Part shown: piece by piece, positions 23,909-33,063 of the stretch
How the letters are laid out: every line of letters starts with the position of its first letter
How positions within the stretch are numbered: position 1 is the stretch's first letter
From: Tabrizicola sp.
Lineage (GTDB): Bacteria > Pseudomonadota > Alphaproteobacteria > Rhodobacterales > Rhodobacteraceae
Length of the DNA: 64,000 nucleotides
Direction: 5' to 3'
Assembly: GCF_016793705.1 (NCBI RefSeq)
Contig: NZ_JAEULO010000049.1
Location: 1-64,000, forward strand
Made by a program: the position numbers and the translations under genes
Notes under the pieces: model-generated
Databases searched by the model: none
What the model was told of the DNA's origin: nothing
Seen by the model: the letters and a program-made list of their open reading frames with translations, nothing else

Positions 23909-25012
23909 ATGACCACCGCCTTCTTCTCCGACGAACGCTGCTTCTGGCACGGTGGCGGCAACTACGCCTTCACGCTTCCCGTCGCGGGGCTGGTGCAGCC
24001 CACCCCCGGCGGCTTGCCCGAGAACCCCGAGACCAAGCGCCGCCTGCGCAACCTGATCGAAGTGACAGGCCTGACCCGGCACCTCTCGATGCGCGGGGCC
24101 AAGCCGGCCAGCACGGAAGACCTCCTCCGCGTCCATCCCGAAAGCTATCTTTCCGCCTTCAAAGCCGCCTCCGACGCCGGAGGGGGCGAACTGGGCTTGC
24201 GCACCCCCTTCGGCGCGGGCGGGTATGAAATCGCGGCCCTCTCAGCCGGTCTGGCGAAGGCAGCCTTCCACGCCGTTCTGACCGGCGAGGCCCGGAATGC
24301 CTATTCGCTTTCCCGCCCGCCGGGGCACCATTGCACCGCCGATTTTCCCAACGGCTTTTGCCTGCTGAACAACATCGCCGTGGCGATCCGCGCCGCGCAA
24401 GGACAGGGCCTGGTCCGTCGCGTCGCGGTGATCGACTGGGATGTCCATCACGGCAACGGAACCGAGGCGATCTTCTGGGAAGACCCCGACGTCCTGACGA
24501 TCAGCCTGCATCAGGAGCGGAACTATCCCCTGGATACCGGCGGCGTCGAGGCTCAGGGTGCGGGCGCCGGGACAGGCACCAATCTGAACCTGCCGCTCCC
24601 TCCCGGCACCGGCCACGCGGGCTATCTCCACGCGATGAAGCGGGTGGTCCTGCCCGCACTCGACCGCTTCCGCCCCGAGGCGATCATCGTCGCCTGCGGC
24701 TTCGACGCCGCCGCCGTTGATCCGCTGGGCCGGATGCTCTGCACCGCCGAGACCTTCCGCAGCCTAACCCGCATGGTGATGCAGGCCGCCGACCGCCTGT
24801 GCGGCGGCCGCCTGACCCTTGTCCACGAGGGCGGCTATTCCGAGGTCTACGTCCCCTTCTGCGGCCATGCCGTGCTGGAGGAGCTTTCCGCCGCCCCGGT
24901 CAACGCCCCCGATCCCCTCGCGGCGACGCTGGCCAAACGCCAGCCCGACGCCCGTTTCGACATCTTCGTGCAGCGATGGATCGACGAGGCGGCGGGGGCG
25001 CTCGGCCTCTAG
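23909..25012 (+). CDS. Class II histone deacetylase/acetylpolyamine amidohydrolase-family protein
   Basis: 367 residues. Active-site His pair in RPPGHHC (H140, H141), zinc ligands in DWDVHHGNGT (D178, H180) and CGFDAAAVDPLG (D266), and the transition-state loop GGYSE. Bacterial members deacetylate polyamines, small acetylated amines or acetoin-related substrates in the cytosol. The start at 23909 follows AAAGGGAGAG. It is monocistronic, and its stop overlaps the convergent nuclease gene by four bases. The palindrome at 23794 probably controls it. Confidence 0.92.
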   Translation: MTTAFFSDERCFWHGGGNYAFTLPVAGLVQPTPGGLPENPETKRRLRNLIEVTGLTRHLSMRGAKPASTEDLLRVHPESYLSAFKAASDAGGGELGLRTPFGAGGYEIAALSAGLAKAAFHAVLTGEARNAYSLSRPPGHHCTADFPNGFCLLNNIAVAIRAAQGQGLVRRVAVIDWDVHHGNGTEAIFWEDPDVLTISLHQERNYPLDTGGVEAQGAGAGTGTNLNLPLPPGTGHAGYLHAMKRVVLPALDRFRPEAIIVACGFDAAAVDPLGRMLCTAETFRSLTRMVMQAADRLCGGRLTLVHEGGYSEVYVPFCGHAVLEELSAAPVNAPDPLAATLAKRQPDARFDIFVQRWIDEAAGALGL

Positions 25013-25854
25013 TCCTCGGGCGGTGGCACGTCGCTGTTGCCGGGGGTAATCGCCTCGAAGGGCCAGACGGTCGGGCTGGTATGCGTCACCAGCTTCGCCT
25101 TGTCCCGCGGCGAAAGGCGCGGGAAGAAGGTCAGCCCGGTCCGTGCCTCTATCTCGGGCAGGGACGAGATCGGCGCCGTCTCGGGCCGGGTCGAGGCATG
25201 CTCCTGCGGGACCATCAGCGCCAGGATGTTCAGGTTGCCGGGGCTGTCATAAGGATAGCGCTCCGGCTCGGCGATGATCAGGAACAGCGCCTCGGGCACC
25301 GGGATCAGCTTGCCGGACCTGCGCTGCACCATCGCCGGGTTCGCCCCGAAGACCGGGCCCGCCATCACCCAGACATGCTTGCGCATCGGCGCATAGGATT
25401 TGACGATGCCATGCTCAAGGTTCTTCCAGATGCCCCGATTCATCGGGCTGCGCTGCGGCACGATGTTCGACATCAGGAAGGTCTCGAACTGTGCCACCCG
25501 GCCGAACTGGGTGTTGACCGCGAAATTCGGCACCATGTGACCCCGGTCATAGGTCTTGCCCGCGACCCTTGCATAGCCCTGCGTGCCGATCCGCCAGGCT
25601 TCGGGCAGGCGGGGATCGTCGTAGAAGAACTCGGGTCGCTCGAAATCCAGGTCCCGCACCGCCGCGGCCACCTGATAGGCCGCCCAGAGCGGCTGGCCCC
25701 GGTCGGGGCAGAAGCCCAGCGCATAGCCGTGGTTGACGATGATCTGCACCGGCGGGTTGGACTGCGCATTGGCGGGTGTGCCGAAGAGGCAGAAGAATTC
25801 CAGGAAATGCGCGATGGGGGCCGAAACGGGCAGCAGGCTGGAATTGTCGGACAT
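25009..25854 (-). CDS. DNA/RNA non-specific endonuclease (NUC1 family)
   Basis: 281 residues. The beta-beta-alpha-metal signature DRGHMVPN (His106 as general base) is followed by FLMSNIVPQRSPMNRGIWKN, which carries the metal-binding Asn of the family. The family cleaves both strands of DNA and RNA with Mg. Members are usually exported. Residues 15-31 are hydrophobic and end in ANAQ, which might be a weak signal, but the N-terminus is not basic. A longer frame starts at 25923; ATG 25854 is preferred. Confidence 0.88.
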   Translation of the reverse strand: MSDNSSLLPVSAPIAHFLEFFCLFGTPANAQSNPPVQIIVNHGYALGFCPDRGQPLWAAYQVAAAVRDLDFERPEFFYDDPRLPEAWRIGTQGYARVAGKTYDRGHMVPNFAVNTQFGRVAQFETFLMSNIVPQRSPMNRGIWKNLEHGIVKSYAPMRKHVWVMAGPVFGANPAMVQRRSGKLIPVPEALFLIIAEPERYPYDSPGNLNILALMVPQEHASTRPETAPISSLPEIEARTGLTFFPRLSPRDKAKLVTHTSPTVWPFEAITPGNSDVPPPED

Positions 25855-25997
25855 GGCGTCACCGGAAATGGAACCTGGAAATGCCGTCAGCCTAGCACAG
25901 AACCCGTGTTTCGGGTGTGACAATCCTGAACCCCCGGCGACTGGCGCTGCCCCCGCATTGCCCGTAAGCTGCCCGCGACGAAAAACTCAGGTCTCCC

Positions 25998-26576
25998 ATG
26001 CCCGCTCGCAACGACGCTGCCCTCGCCTTCCTCGCCACCCGCCACTCGCGCCCGGCCAAGCTCTTCTCCCTTCCTGTGCCGACCCGCGACCAGCTCACCG
26101 AAATCCTGACCGCCGCCACCCGCGTCCCCGACCATGGCAAGCTGGAGCCCTGGCGGTTGGTGGTTGTAGAAGGCGCGGCCTTCAAGCGGCTGGCCGACCT
26201 GGCCGAAGCGCGGGCGCAAGAACTGGGCGGCGATGCCGAGATGGCGGCCAAGGGGCGCGGGCAGTATGACCTGGGCCAACTCGCGGTGGTGGTGATCGCC
26301 TCACCCAAGCCATCGCCGAAAATCCCGGCGGTCGAGCAGCTCATGTCCGCGGGCGCGCTCTGCTTCGGCATCCTCGCCGCAGCGCAGGCGGCGGGATGGG
26401 GCGCCAACTGGCTCACGGGCTGGCCCGCACATGACGCCAGTTTCGCCGCCCGCGCCTTCGGCTGCCAGGGCGGCGAGACGGTGGCCGGCATCATCCACAT
26501 CGGCACCCCGCCCGAGGATTTCCCCGACCGCCCGCGCCCGGACCTGTCGAAGCTCGTCACCTGGGCAAAGGCGTGA
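25998..26576 (+). CDS. Nitroreductase-family flavoprotein
   Basis: 192 residues. The FMN-binding start TRHSRPAKLF, the substrate loop RVPDHGKLEPWRLVVVEG and the C-terminal glycine-rich turn with IIHIGTP match the YdjA-like (minimal) nitroreductase subgroup. It probably reduces nitro or quinone compounds with NAD(P)H in the cytosol. It overlaps the next gene by four bases (GTGA) and so forms a two-gene operon. Confidence 0.88.
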   Translation: MPARNDAALAFLATRHSRPAKLFSLPVPTRDQLTEILTAATRVPDHGKLEPWRLVVVEGAAFKRLADLAEARAQELGGDAEMAAKGRGQYDLGQLAVVVIASPKPSPKIPAVEQLMSAGALCFGILAAAQAAGWGANWLTGWPAHDASFAARAFGCQGGETVAGIIHIGTPPEDFPDRPRPDLSKLVTWAKA

Positions 26577-27268
26577 TCTTCACCGCCTTCTTCAAGGCAC
26601 TGGGCCAGCTGGGCGACCGCCGCTTCCGGCGCGTGGTCTTGCTGGGCGTGCTTCTGGCGCTGGCCCTTCTCTTCGGCACCTACGCCCTCTTTCTCCAGCT
26701 GATCTGGTGGCTGTCGCCCGACCAGATCAACCTGCCCGTCATCGGCCCCGTCACCGGGATGCACACGCTCTTGGGCTGGACTTCGGTGCTGTTCATGATC
26801 GGGCTTTCGGTCTTCCTGATGATCCCCGTCGCCTCGGCCTTCACCGGGATATTCCTGGAAGACGTGGCCGATGCGGTCGAGGACCGGCACTACCCGCAGC
26901 TGCCGCCCGCAACGCCCCTCAGCCTGGGCGAGGGGCTGCGCCAGTCGGTCAACTTCCTCGGATTGGTGGTCGCGGTGAACCTCGGCGCGCTCTTCCTCTA
27001 CCCCTTTCTCGGCCCCGGCATCCCCATCCTGTTCTGGGCCATGAACGGGTTCCTTCTGGGTCGCGAATACTTCAGCCTCGTCGCGCTCCGCCGCCTGCCG
27101 CCCGCCGAAGTCAAGGCGATGCGGCGGCGCAACCGCTGGACGCTCTGGGCTGCGGGCACGCTGATGGCCGCGCCCCTGACGGTGCCGATCCTGAACCTGA
27201 TGATCCCGGTCCTGGGCGTGGCGACCTTCACCCACATCTACCATCAGCTTGCCCGCGACGGGCGCTGA
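26573..27268 (+). CDS. EI24-domain (CysZ-like) integral membrane protein
   Basis: 231 residues with four long hydrophobic regions (about 23-48, 60-95, 123-155, 180-205). The FxxLGQLxDRRFRRVVLLGV start and the segment VASAFTGIFLEDVADAVEDR are typical of EI24/CysZ proteins. CysZ imports sulfate in E. coli; in Rhodobacteraceae the family is common without sulfate genes, so the substrate is open. The start is GTG, overlapping the nitroreductase stop as GTGA, implying translational coupling. Confidence 0.82.
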   Translation: MIFTAFFKALGQLGDRRFRRVVLLGVLLALALLFGTYALFLQLIWWLSPDQINLPVIGPVTGMHTLLGWTSVLFMIGLSVFLMIPVASAFTGIFLEDVADAVEDRHYPQLPPATPLSLGEGLRQSVNFLGLVVAVNLGALFLYPFLGPGIPILFWAMNGFLLGREYFSLVALRRLPPAEVKAMRRRNRWTLWAAGTLMAAPLTVPILNLMIPVLGVATFTHIYHQLARDGR

Positions 27269-27279
27269 GATCCGACCCG

Positions 27280-27549
27280 TCAGTGCCGGATGCGCCCGAA
27301 CCAGTCCAGGTCCTCGATGGTGATCCAGCCCGACAGGATCACCGCGACGATCACCGCCCAGATCGGCGTCGCGATCAGCGTTGTGATCCAGGCCTTGCGC
27401 TTCATCACCTCGCCCGCCGGAGCCCCCGGCGGCGTCCCCGGCACGATGTCCTGGGCCTCGTCCTGCGACACCGTGCGCCAGGGCAGCACGCAGAACAGCG
27501 TCATGAACCAGGTGGTCGCATAAAGGACGATGGCGCCGGTGATGCTCAT
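27280..27549 (-). CDS. DUF1467 family membrane protein
   Basis: 89 residues with two spans (ITGAIVLYATTWFMTLFCVL and ITTLIATPIWAVIVAVILSG) flanking a polar loop with GTPPGAPA. DUF1467 is an alphaproteobacterial family consistently found beside the methylmalonyl-CoA epimerase gene, as here (seven-base gap after mce). Its role is unknown. A longer in-frame start at 27717 lies inside mce and is rejected. Confidence 0.88.
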   Translation of the reverse strand: MSITGAIVLYATTWFMTLFCVLPWRTVSQDEAQDIVPGTPPGAPAGEVMKRKAWITTLIATPIWAVIVAVILSGWITIEDLDWFGRIRH

Positions 27550-27556
27550 GTGAGGC

Positions 27557-27961
27557 TCATGCCTGTTCCAGTTCGACCAGGCAGCCGTTGAAATCCTTCG
27601 GATGCAGGAAGAGAACCGGCTTGCCATGCGCGCCGATCTTCGGCTCTCCGCTTCCCAGCACCCGTGCGCCCGAGGCCTTGAGGCGGTCGCGCGCGGCAAG
27701 GATGTCGTCGACCTCATAGCAGATGTGGTGGATGCCGCCCGCCGGGTTCTTCTCCAGGAATCCCACGATGGGTGAACCTTCCCCCAGCGGATGCAACAGC
27801 TCGATCTTGGTGTTCGGCAGCTCGATGAAGACGACCGTCACGCCATGATCCGGCTCGGGCTGCGGCGCACCCACCTTGGCCCCGAGGGTCGAGCGATACT
27901 GCGCTGCCGCGGCCTCCAGGTCGGGCACGGCGATGGCAACATGGTTCAGGCGTCCGATCAT
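27557..27961 (-). CDS. mce: Methylmalonyl-CoA epimerase
   Basis: 134 residues forming two vicinal-oxygen-chelate repeats. Metal-binding positions are seen as NHVAIAV (H7), KIELLHPL, GGIHHICYEV and CLVELEQ. It interconverts (2R)- and (2S)-methylmalonyl-CoA in the propionyl-CoA and ethylmalonyl-CoA routes. It functions with MeaB (6035-7012). SD GAGGA. It forms an operon with DUF1467 and is divergent from the response-regulator gene. Confidence 0.95.
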   Translation of the reverse strand: MIGRLNHVAIAVPDLEAAAAQYRSTLGAKVGAPQPEPDHGVTVVFIELPNTKIELLHPLGEGSPIVGFLEKNPAGGIHHICYEVDDILAARDRLKASGARVLGSGEPKIGAHGKPVLFLHPKDFNGCLVELEQA

Positions 27962-28095
27962 GGGGTCCTCGTCAGTCTCTCGCGCCCGCTTATGCGGCCC
28001 GGGGACGGGCCATGCAAGCGCAGAAGGGTCGCAGGCGTTAACCCGGGCTTTACGGGCCTTGGCGACACTCGCGCCCCAGACAGACGAGGTTTGCC

Positions 28096-28773
28096 ATGCC
28101 CTTTCCCCCCGACGCCCCGGTGCCGCAGGCCGCGCAAGGCCGGGACCGCCTGCCGTTGCAGGGCCTCGCCCTCCTGGTCGTCGACGACAGCCGCTTCACC
28201 TGCGATGCGCTGCGCCTGATCCTGCACCGTGCCGGGGCACGGCTGCGCCGGGCGGAAAGCCTTGAAATCGCTCGGCTGCACAGGGCGTTCCACCGGCCGG
28301 ACCTGGCGATCGTCGACCTTGGCCTGCCCGATGGCCGGGGCGAGGACCTGATTGCCGAGCTTTCCGCCGAAGGCCTGCCCGTGTTGGGCCTCTCCGGCGA
28401 CCCCGAGGGACGCGACGCCGCGATGGATGCCGGGGCGGCGGGCTTCATCGAAAAGCCCATCGGTTCCGCCGCCGCGCTGGTCCGCCTGATTCGCCAGCTC
28501 GCCACCGGCGCGGGCCCGCTGGAGCGCGGGCAGGATACCGCACCGCCCCCGGCCGACCCGCTTGCGCTGCGCGACGATCTGGTCCGCGCCGCCGGGCTGA
28601 TCACCAGGTCGGGCGACCAGCACTATGCGCAATCCTTCCTGCGCAGCCTGGCCCGGGCCGCTGGCGACAGCGCGCTGGAAGCGGCGGCGCAGGACATCCG
28701 CACCGCCTTCGACCGCGCGAAACTAGCCCGGATGATCGAGGAACGGGTGACCTCGTTGGGCAGCCTTGCCTGA
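28096..28773 (+). CDS. Response regulator (REC domain, no recognised output domain)
   Basis: 225 residues. The REC domain covers about 22-140: acidic pocket LLVVDDS, phospho-acceptor Asp74 in AIVDLGLPDGRG, Ser/Thr switch in GLSGD and conserved Lys120 in FIEKP. Residues 150-225 are helical (LVRAAGLITRSGDQHYAQSF) with no HTH, GGDEF or CheX-like motif that I recognise. No kinase gene is nearby. It may signal by protein contact. SD GAGG. Its stop directly abuts the convergent DUF1993 stop. Confidence 0.85.
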   Translation: MPFPPDAPVPQAAQGRDRLPLQGLALLVVDDSRFTCDALRLILHRAGARLRRAESLEIARLHRAFHRPDLAIVDLGLPDGRGEDLIAELSAEGLPVLGLSGDPEGRDAAMDAGAAGFIEKPIGSAAALVRLIRQLATGAGPLERGQDTAPPPADPLALRDDLVRAAGLITRSGDQHYAQSFLRSLARAAGDSALEAAAQDIRTAFDRAKLARMIEERVTSLGSLA

Positions 28774-29241
28774 TCAGAACCGGAAATCCGCCGGATAGGA
28801 ATGGAACCCGTCGAAATCCGCCTTGCCCAGCGGCACCCCGGCCGCGCGCAGGGCGGCATAGCCCATCGTCAGGTGAAAGAAGAAATTCGGTATCCCATAC
28901 AGGTGCAGGAACTCCGCCGCCGTCTGCTCCAATTCGGCGAAGCCCGCGCGGTGGCGGATGATGCGGCTCTCGGCTCCTTCGAACTCGGCCGGGGTCATCG
29001 CCCCCAGCATCGCGCGGGCCACCGCCAGCCTTGGCCCCAGCCCCTGCGGCAGATCGGGCACCTCGCGCCCGGCCAGCGGACAGGTGACGCGCAAGGCAAA
29101 GCCCGCCGCGGTGGCGAACTGCTGGCGGGCCGGGAAGGCATCGGCGATACGCGCATCCAGCGCATCCGGCCCCGCCACCGCCACGATGTCGCTGATGCGC
29201 GATAGGTAGTGGCGGAAGACGGGGACCGAGGCCTGGTACAT
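28774..29241 (-). CDS. DUF1993 family protein, coupled to aspS
   Basis: 155 residues, paralogous to the protein at 11083-11577. Shared features are the [16 protein letters not shown] start and the C-terminal IPNFFFHLTMGYAALRAAGV and LGKADFDGF. The ATG overlaps the aspS stop (TGATG), so it is probably made by translational coupling from the aspS mRNA. The function is unknown; it is likely a helical bundle related to DinB. Confidence 0.85.
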   Translation of the reverse strand: MYQASVPVFRHYLSRISDIVAVAGPDALDARIADAFPARQQFATAAGFALRVTCPLAGREVPDLPQGLGPRLAVARAMLGAMTPAEFEGAESRIIRHRAGFAELEQTAAEFLHLYGIPNFFFHLTMGYAALRAAGVPLGKADFDGFHSYPADFRF

Positions 29242-31037
29242 CAGCTGTCCTTCGGCACCACGCGCAAGGACAACTCCCGCAACTGCTGCAAGGTCGGGTC
29301 CGAGGGCGCGTTCATCAACAGGTCCTCGGCGCGCTGGTTCATCGGGAACATGATGACCTCGCGGATGTTCTGGGTATCGGCCAGCAGCATGACCAGCCGG
29401 TCGATCCCCGCCGCGCAACCGCCGTGGGGCGGCGCGCCATATTTGAACGCCTTGACCATGCCGCCAAACCGCTTGTCGACCTCGCTGTTCGGATAGCCCG
29501 CCAGCTCGAAGGCCTTGTACATGATCTCCGGCTTGTGGTTGCGGATGCCGCCCGAAATCACCTCATAGCCGTTGCAGGCCAGGTCATACTGGTAGGCGTA
29601 AACCTCCAGCGGATCGCCCGACAGCGCCTCAAGCCCGCCCTGCGGCATCGAGAACGGGTTGTGGCTGAAGTCGATCTTCCCCTCGTCGGTCTTCTCGTAC
29701 ATCGGGAAATCGACGATCCAGGCAAAGCGGAAGCTGTCCTTGTCGGTCAGCCCCAACTCCTCGCCGATCACGTTCCGCGCCTTGCCCGCGATGCCTTCGA
29801 AGGCCTCGGGCTTGCCGCCCAGGAAGAAGGCCGCGTCGCCCTTGTCCAGGCCCAGCTGCACCCGGATCGCCTCGGTCCGCTCCGGCCCGATGTTCTTCGC
29901 CAGCGGGCCTGCCGCCTCCATCCCCGACCCATCCTCAGCCTCACGCCAGAAGATATAGCCCATCCCCGGCAGGCCCTGGCTTTGTGCATAGCCATTCATC
30001 CGGTCGCAGAACTTCCGCCCCACCGGCTCGCCAGACGGCCCCTTCGGCGCGGGAATCGCGCGGATCTCGTTGCCCTCGGTTTCCAGCAGCTTGGCGAAGA
30101 TTGCGAAACCCGAGCCGCGGAAATGCTCCGACACCTCCTGCATCCGGATCGGGTTGCGAAGGTCGGGCTTGTCCGACCCGTACCACTTCAACGAGTCCCG
30201 GTAGGCAATGCGCGGCCAGTCGGAATGCACCGTCCGGCCCTTGCCGAACTCCTCGAACAACCCCTGCAACACCGGCTGGACCGCCGCGAAGACGTCGTCC
30301 TGCGTCACGAAAGACATCTCGACATCAAGCTGGTAGAAGTCCGTCGGCGAGCGGTCCGCCCGCGGGTCCTCATCCCGGAAGCAGGGGGCGATCTGGAAAT
30401 AGCGGTCGAAGCCCGCCACCTGGATCAGCTGCTTGAACTGCTGCGGCGCCTGCGGCAGCGCATAGAACTTGCCCGGATGCAGGCGCGACGGCACCAGGAA
30501 ATCCCGGGCCCCCTCCGGCGAGGAGGCCGTGATGATCGGCGTCTGGAACTCGGTGAAGCCCTGGTCCCACATCGCGTTCCGCAGCCAGCGCACCACGTTC
30601 GACCGCAGCATCATGTTCTGGTGCATCGTCTCGCGCCGCAGGTCGAGGAAGCGGTAGGTCAGCCGCGTCTCCTCGGGGTATTCCGCGTCACCGAAGACCG
30701 GCAGCGGCAGCTCCTCCGCCGCGCCCAGAACCTCGACCCCGGTCGCATAGACCTCGACCTCGCCGGTCGGGATCTTGGCGTTGACCAGCGAGGCATCCCG
30801 CGCCTTCACCCGCCCGTCGACCCGGATCACCCATTCCGCGCGCACCTTCTCCAGCGCGGCGAAGGCAGGCGAGTCGCCATCGCACAGCACCTGGGTGATC
30901 CCGTAATGGTCGCGCAGGTCGATGAAGAGCACCCCGCCATGGTCGCGCACCCGATGGACCCAGCCCGACAGCCGGACGGTCTCGCCCACATGGGTCTTGT
31001 TCAGCGCGGCACAGGTATGGCTGCGGTAGGCATGCAT
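29241..31037 (-). CDS. aspS: Aspartyl-tRNA synthetase
   Basis: 598 residues. The N-terminal OB anticodon-binding domain ([20 protein letters not shown]) precedes class II motif 2 ([20 protein letters not shown]), a GAD insert domain and motif 3 ([11 protein letters not shown]). The [11 protein letters not shown] form and the insert mark the alphaproteobacterial type. Discriminating or non-discriminating status cannot be read here; a GatCAB is not in the window. Two tandem ATGs (31040, 31037) precede [15 protein letters not shown] is the SD. The downstream DUF1993 gene overlaps by one base. Confidence 0.97.
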   Translation of the reverse strand: MHAYRSHTCAALNKTHVGETVRLSGWVHRVRDHGGVLFIDLRDHYGITQVLCDGDSPAFAALEKVRAEWVIRVDGRVKARDASLVNAKIPTGEVEVYATGVEVLGAAEELPLPVFGDAEYPEETRLTYRFLDLRRETMHQNMMLRSNVVRWLRNAMWDQGFTEFQTPIITASSPEGARDFLVPSRLHPGKFYALPQAPQQFKQLIQVAGFDRYFQIAPCFRDEDPRADRSPTDFYQLDVEMSFVTQDDVFAAVQPVLQGLFEEFGKGRTVHSDWPRIAYRDSLKWYGSDKPDLRNPIRMQEVSEHFRGSGFAIFAKLLETEGNEIRAIPAPKGPSGEPVGRKFCDRMNGYAQSQGLPGMGYIFWREAEDGSGMEAAGPLAKNIGPERTEAIRVQLGLDKGDAAFFLGGKPEAFEGIAGKARNVIGEELGLTDKDSFRFAWIVDFPMYEKTDEGKIDFSHNPFSMPQGGLEALSGDPLEVYAYQYDLACNGYEVISGGIRNHKPEIMYKAFELAGYPNSEVDKRFGGMVKAFKYGAPPHGGCAAGIDRLVMLLADTQNIREVIMFPMNQRAEDLLMNAPSDPTLQQLRELSLRVVPKDS

Positions 31038-31115
31038 CATCGTTCCCCTTCCCAGGGCCTCAAGGTCATCCGGGCCGATACACCTTGCCCCCTGCCCGAA
31101 GTCAACCCCGCCCCC

Positions 31116-31201
31116 TTTCATACTGGCGCAAATATCCCCGCCGGAGGCATTCGACACCAGCCGCAGGAGCCTCCGGCGGGGATACTTAGCCCAGTATGAA
31201 A
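31116..31201. repeat. 86-bp inverted repeat (two facing copies of the dispersed repeat)
   Basis: Outer arms TTTCATACTGG/CCAGTATGAAA (11 bp) and inner arms TATCCCCGCCGGAGGC/GCCTCCGGCGGGGATA (16 bp) are perfect. They are separated by six unpaired bases on each side and a 20-base centre. Each half, read outward, is GGCGGGGATAYTT followed by six bases or so and CCAGTATGAAA, i.e. copies C-left and C-right of the dispersed repeat. The right half overlaps the pabC stop codon (31186-31188). It could act as a cruciform or transcript-end hairpin. Confidence 0.8.
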
Positions 31202-31776
31202 ACCGCCGGGATCAACCCGCGCAGCGCATTGCCGACCCAGAGCCGCACCTTCGGCAGGTCATCGGCCATCAGCACCTCTTCCGGGCAGGCCAGATCGGCG
31301 CGCAAAACGCCCGGCAGCAGGCCGCAGGACAGGGGCGGCGTCCGCAGACCCTGCCCCCGGTCGAAGAAGACATTGGTGATCGTGCCCTCGCAGACCTCGC
31401 CGCGCTCGTTGAGGAACAAAACCTCGTCCAGCCTCTCGGGCAGCGCCGCCCGCGCCCGGTCATAGGCTTCGCGCCGGGTGGACTTGACCCGCAGCCAGGG
31501 GTCGTCCGACCGCAGCCGCTCCGCAGCCAGCCCCACCCGCCACTCCGCCTTGGGGGGCGGCAAGGCGGCCATCTGCCATTCGGCCTTGCCGGAGGCATCA
31601 ACCGTCAATCTGACCCGCGCGGGTTCCTTCGGCAGGGTCAGGTCGCATTTCCAGAAGAACCCCACCCCCGGCCGCGCCCAGCCCAGAAGCGCGCGCGATC
31701 TATTGAGCCGGTCAAGATGCCCCATGATACGGGGAAATCTCTCCCCGTCCCACAGCACCGTCTCGATCAGCTTCAG
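31186..31776 (-). CDS. pabC: Aminotransferase class IV, probable aminodeoxychorismate lyase
   Basis: About 196 residues. Class IV PLP fold signatures are [20 protein letters not shown] near the start, [11 protein letters not shown] (catalytic Lys expected at KSTRRE), [20 protein letters not shown] and [14 protein letters not shown]. With PabB it makes p-aminobenzoate for folate. The start is odd: no ATG fits. A CTG at 31776 overlaps the pabB stop (CTGA) and gives xKLIETVLW, matching family N-termini. A GTG at 31815 would add 13 residues. The 3' end lies inside the inverted repeat. Confidence 0.82.
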   Translation of the reverse strand: MKLIETVLWDGERFPRIMGHLDRLNRSRALLGWARPGVGFFWKCDLTLPKEPARVRLTVDASGKAEWQMAALPPPKAEWRVGLAAERLRSDDPWLRVKSTRREAYDRARAALPERLDEVLFLNERGEVCEGTITNVFFDRGQGLRTPPLSCGLLPGVLRADLACPEEVLMADDLPKVRLWVGNALRGLIPAVFILG

Positions 31777-32906
31777 TCCCGGCTCACCGCCGCCTTCACG
31801 AAGCGCGCCTTCCACAGCGCCTCCTCCCATTCGCCCTCGACGGTCGAGCCATGCGTCAGCCCGCCGCCCACATTCATCACGATCCGGTCGCCCCAGACCG
31901 ACAGAGTGCGGATCGCCACCGAGAAATCCGCCTCGCCCCCGGGCGACATCCAGCCCACCGCGCCGCAATAGACCCCGCGCGGGTGGCGCTCCAACTCGCG
32001 GATGATCTCCATCGCCCGGATCTTCGGCGCCCCGGTGACCGAGCCGCAGGGAAACAGTGCCGCCATCAGCCCCGGCAGCGTCGGCGGGCCGCTAAGCACC
32101 CCCTCCACCGTCGAGGTCATCTGGTGCACCGTCGCATAGGTCTCGATGGCGAACAGCGCCGGCACCTTCACCGATCCCACCCGCGACAGCCGCGAGATAT
32201 CGTTGCGCAACAGGTCCACGATCATCAGGTTCTCGGCCCGGTCCTTGCCCGACGCTGCCAGCTCGGCGATGATCGCCCGATCCTCCGCCGCATCCCGCCC
32301 CCTGGGCCGGGTGCCCTTCATCGGGCGGGTGACGATGCGCCCGCCCTCCAGCCGGAAGAACAGCTCGGGCGAGCGCGACACCACCACCGGCCCGACGCCG
32401 AGGTCGACATAGGCCCCGTGCCCCACCGCCCCCGTGCGCCGGAACGCGCCGTAAAGCCCAAGGGCCGTGCCCTGCAGCGTGGCGGTCATCGGGAAGGTCA
32501 GGTTCACCTGATAGCAATCCCCCGCCGCGATATAGTCGAAGACCCTGCGCGCCGCATTGCCATAGGCGCGCCTGCCGATCATCGGCTCGGGCGCGGTCAT
32601 CCGGGTCAGGTGCCCCTCCGCCGCCGCCCGCTCCAGCACCAGCCCGGCGTCGCGCGGCCCGTCGAACACCCCCAGCGCCAGAAGCGGCCCCGGCCGTTTG
32701 CGTGGCAACAACCGGCGCAGCTTCGGCTCCAGCGCATAGCCTGCCTCATAGGCGACATAGCCCGCGATCCAGGCCCCCGCCGCGCGCGCCGCTTCGGCCT
32801 TGGCCAGCGCCTGGGCCACTTCGCGCGGCTCATGGGCGGCAATGACTTCGCGCGGCGCCGAAAACAGCGCCGCTCGGTCCCCCGGTCCATGCTCCAAAAG
32901 GATCAC
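31773..32906 (-). CDS. pabB: Aminodeoxychorismate synthase component I
   Basis: 377 residues, the chorismate-binding (TrpE/PabB) domain with a short N-terminal region. Signatures are [29 protein letters not shown] (Lys of the active site in PMKGTRPRG), [25 protein letters not shown] and [18 protein letters not shown]. It converts chorismate to aminodeoxychorismate using ammonia from PabA (not in the window). It overlaps pabC by four bases, indicating one operon. The upstream 218-base gap is shared with divergent carB. Confidence 0.94.
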   Translation of the reverse strand: MILLEHGPGDRAALFSAPREVIAAHEPREVAQALAKAEAARAAGAWIAGYVAYEAGYALEPKLRRLLPRKRPGPLLALGVFDGPRDAGLVLERAAAEGHLTRMTAPEPMIGRRAYGNAARRVFDYIAAGDCYQVNLTFPMTATLQGTALGLYGAFRRTGAVGHGAYVDLGVGPVVVSRSPELFFRLEGGRIVTRPMKGTRPRGRDAAEDRAIIAELAASGKDRAENLMIVDLLRNDISRLSRVGSVKVPALFAIETYATVHQMTSTVEGVLSGPPTLPGLMAALFPCGSVTGAPKIRAMEIIRELERHPRGVYCGAVGWMSPGGEADFSVAIRTLSVWGDRIVMNVGGGLTHGSTVEGEWEEALWKARFVKAAVSRD

Positions 32907-33063
32907 TCAGCGCCCCCGTTCCTGCCTTCGCATTACGCCGCCCCCGCCCCGCGCGCCAGAGCCTTTCCCGACCGGCACCGCCCGGATTGCGACAGCTCGT
33001 CCCCTTCCTCCCGGCCCGAATACCGTTGGGGCGCGGATGTCGGAAAGCACACCCGTTTGCCCC

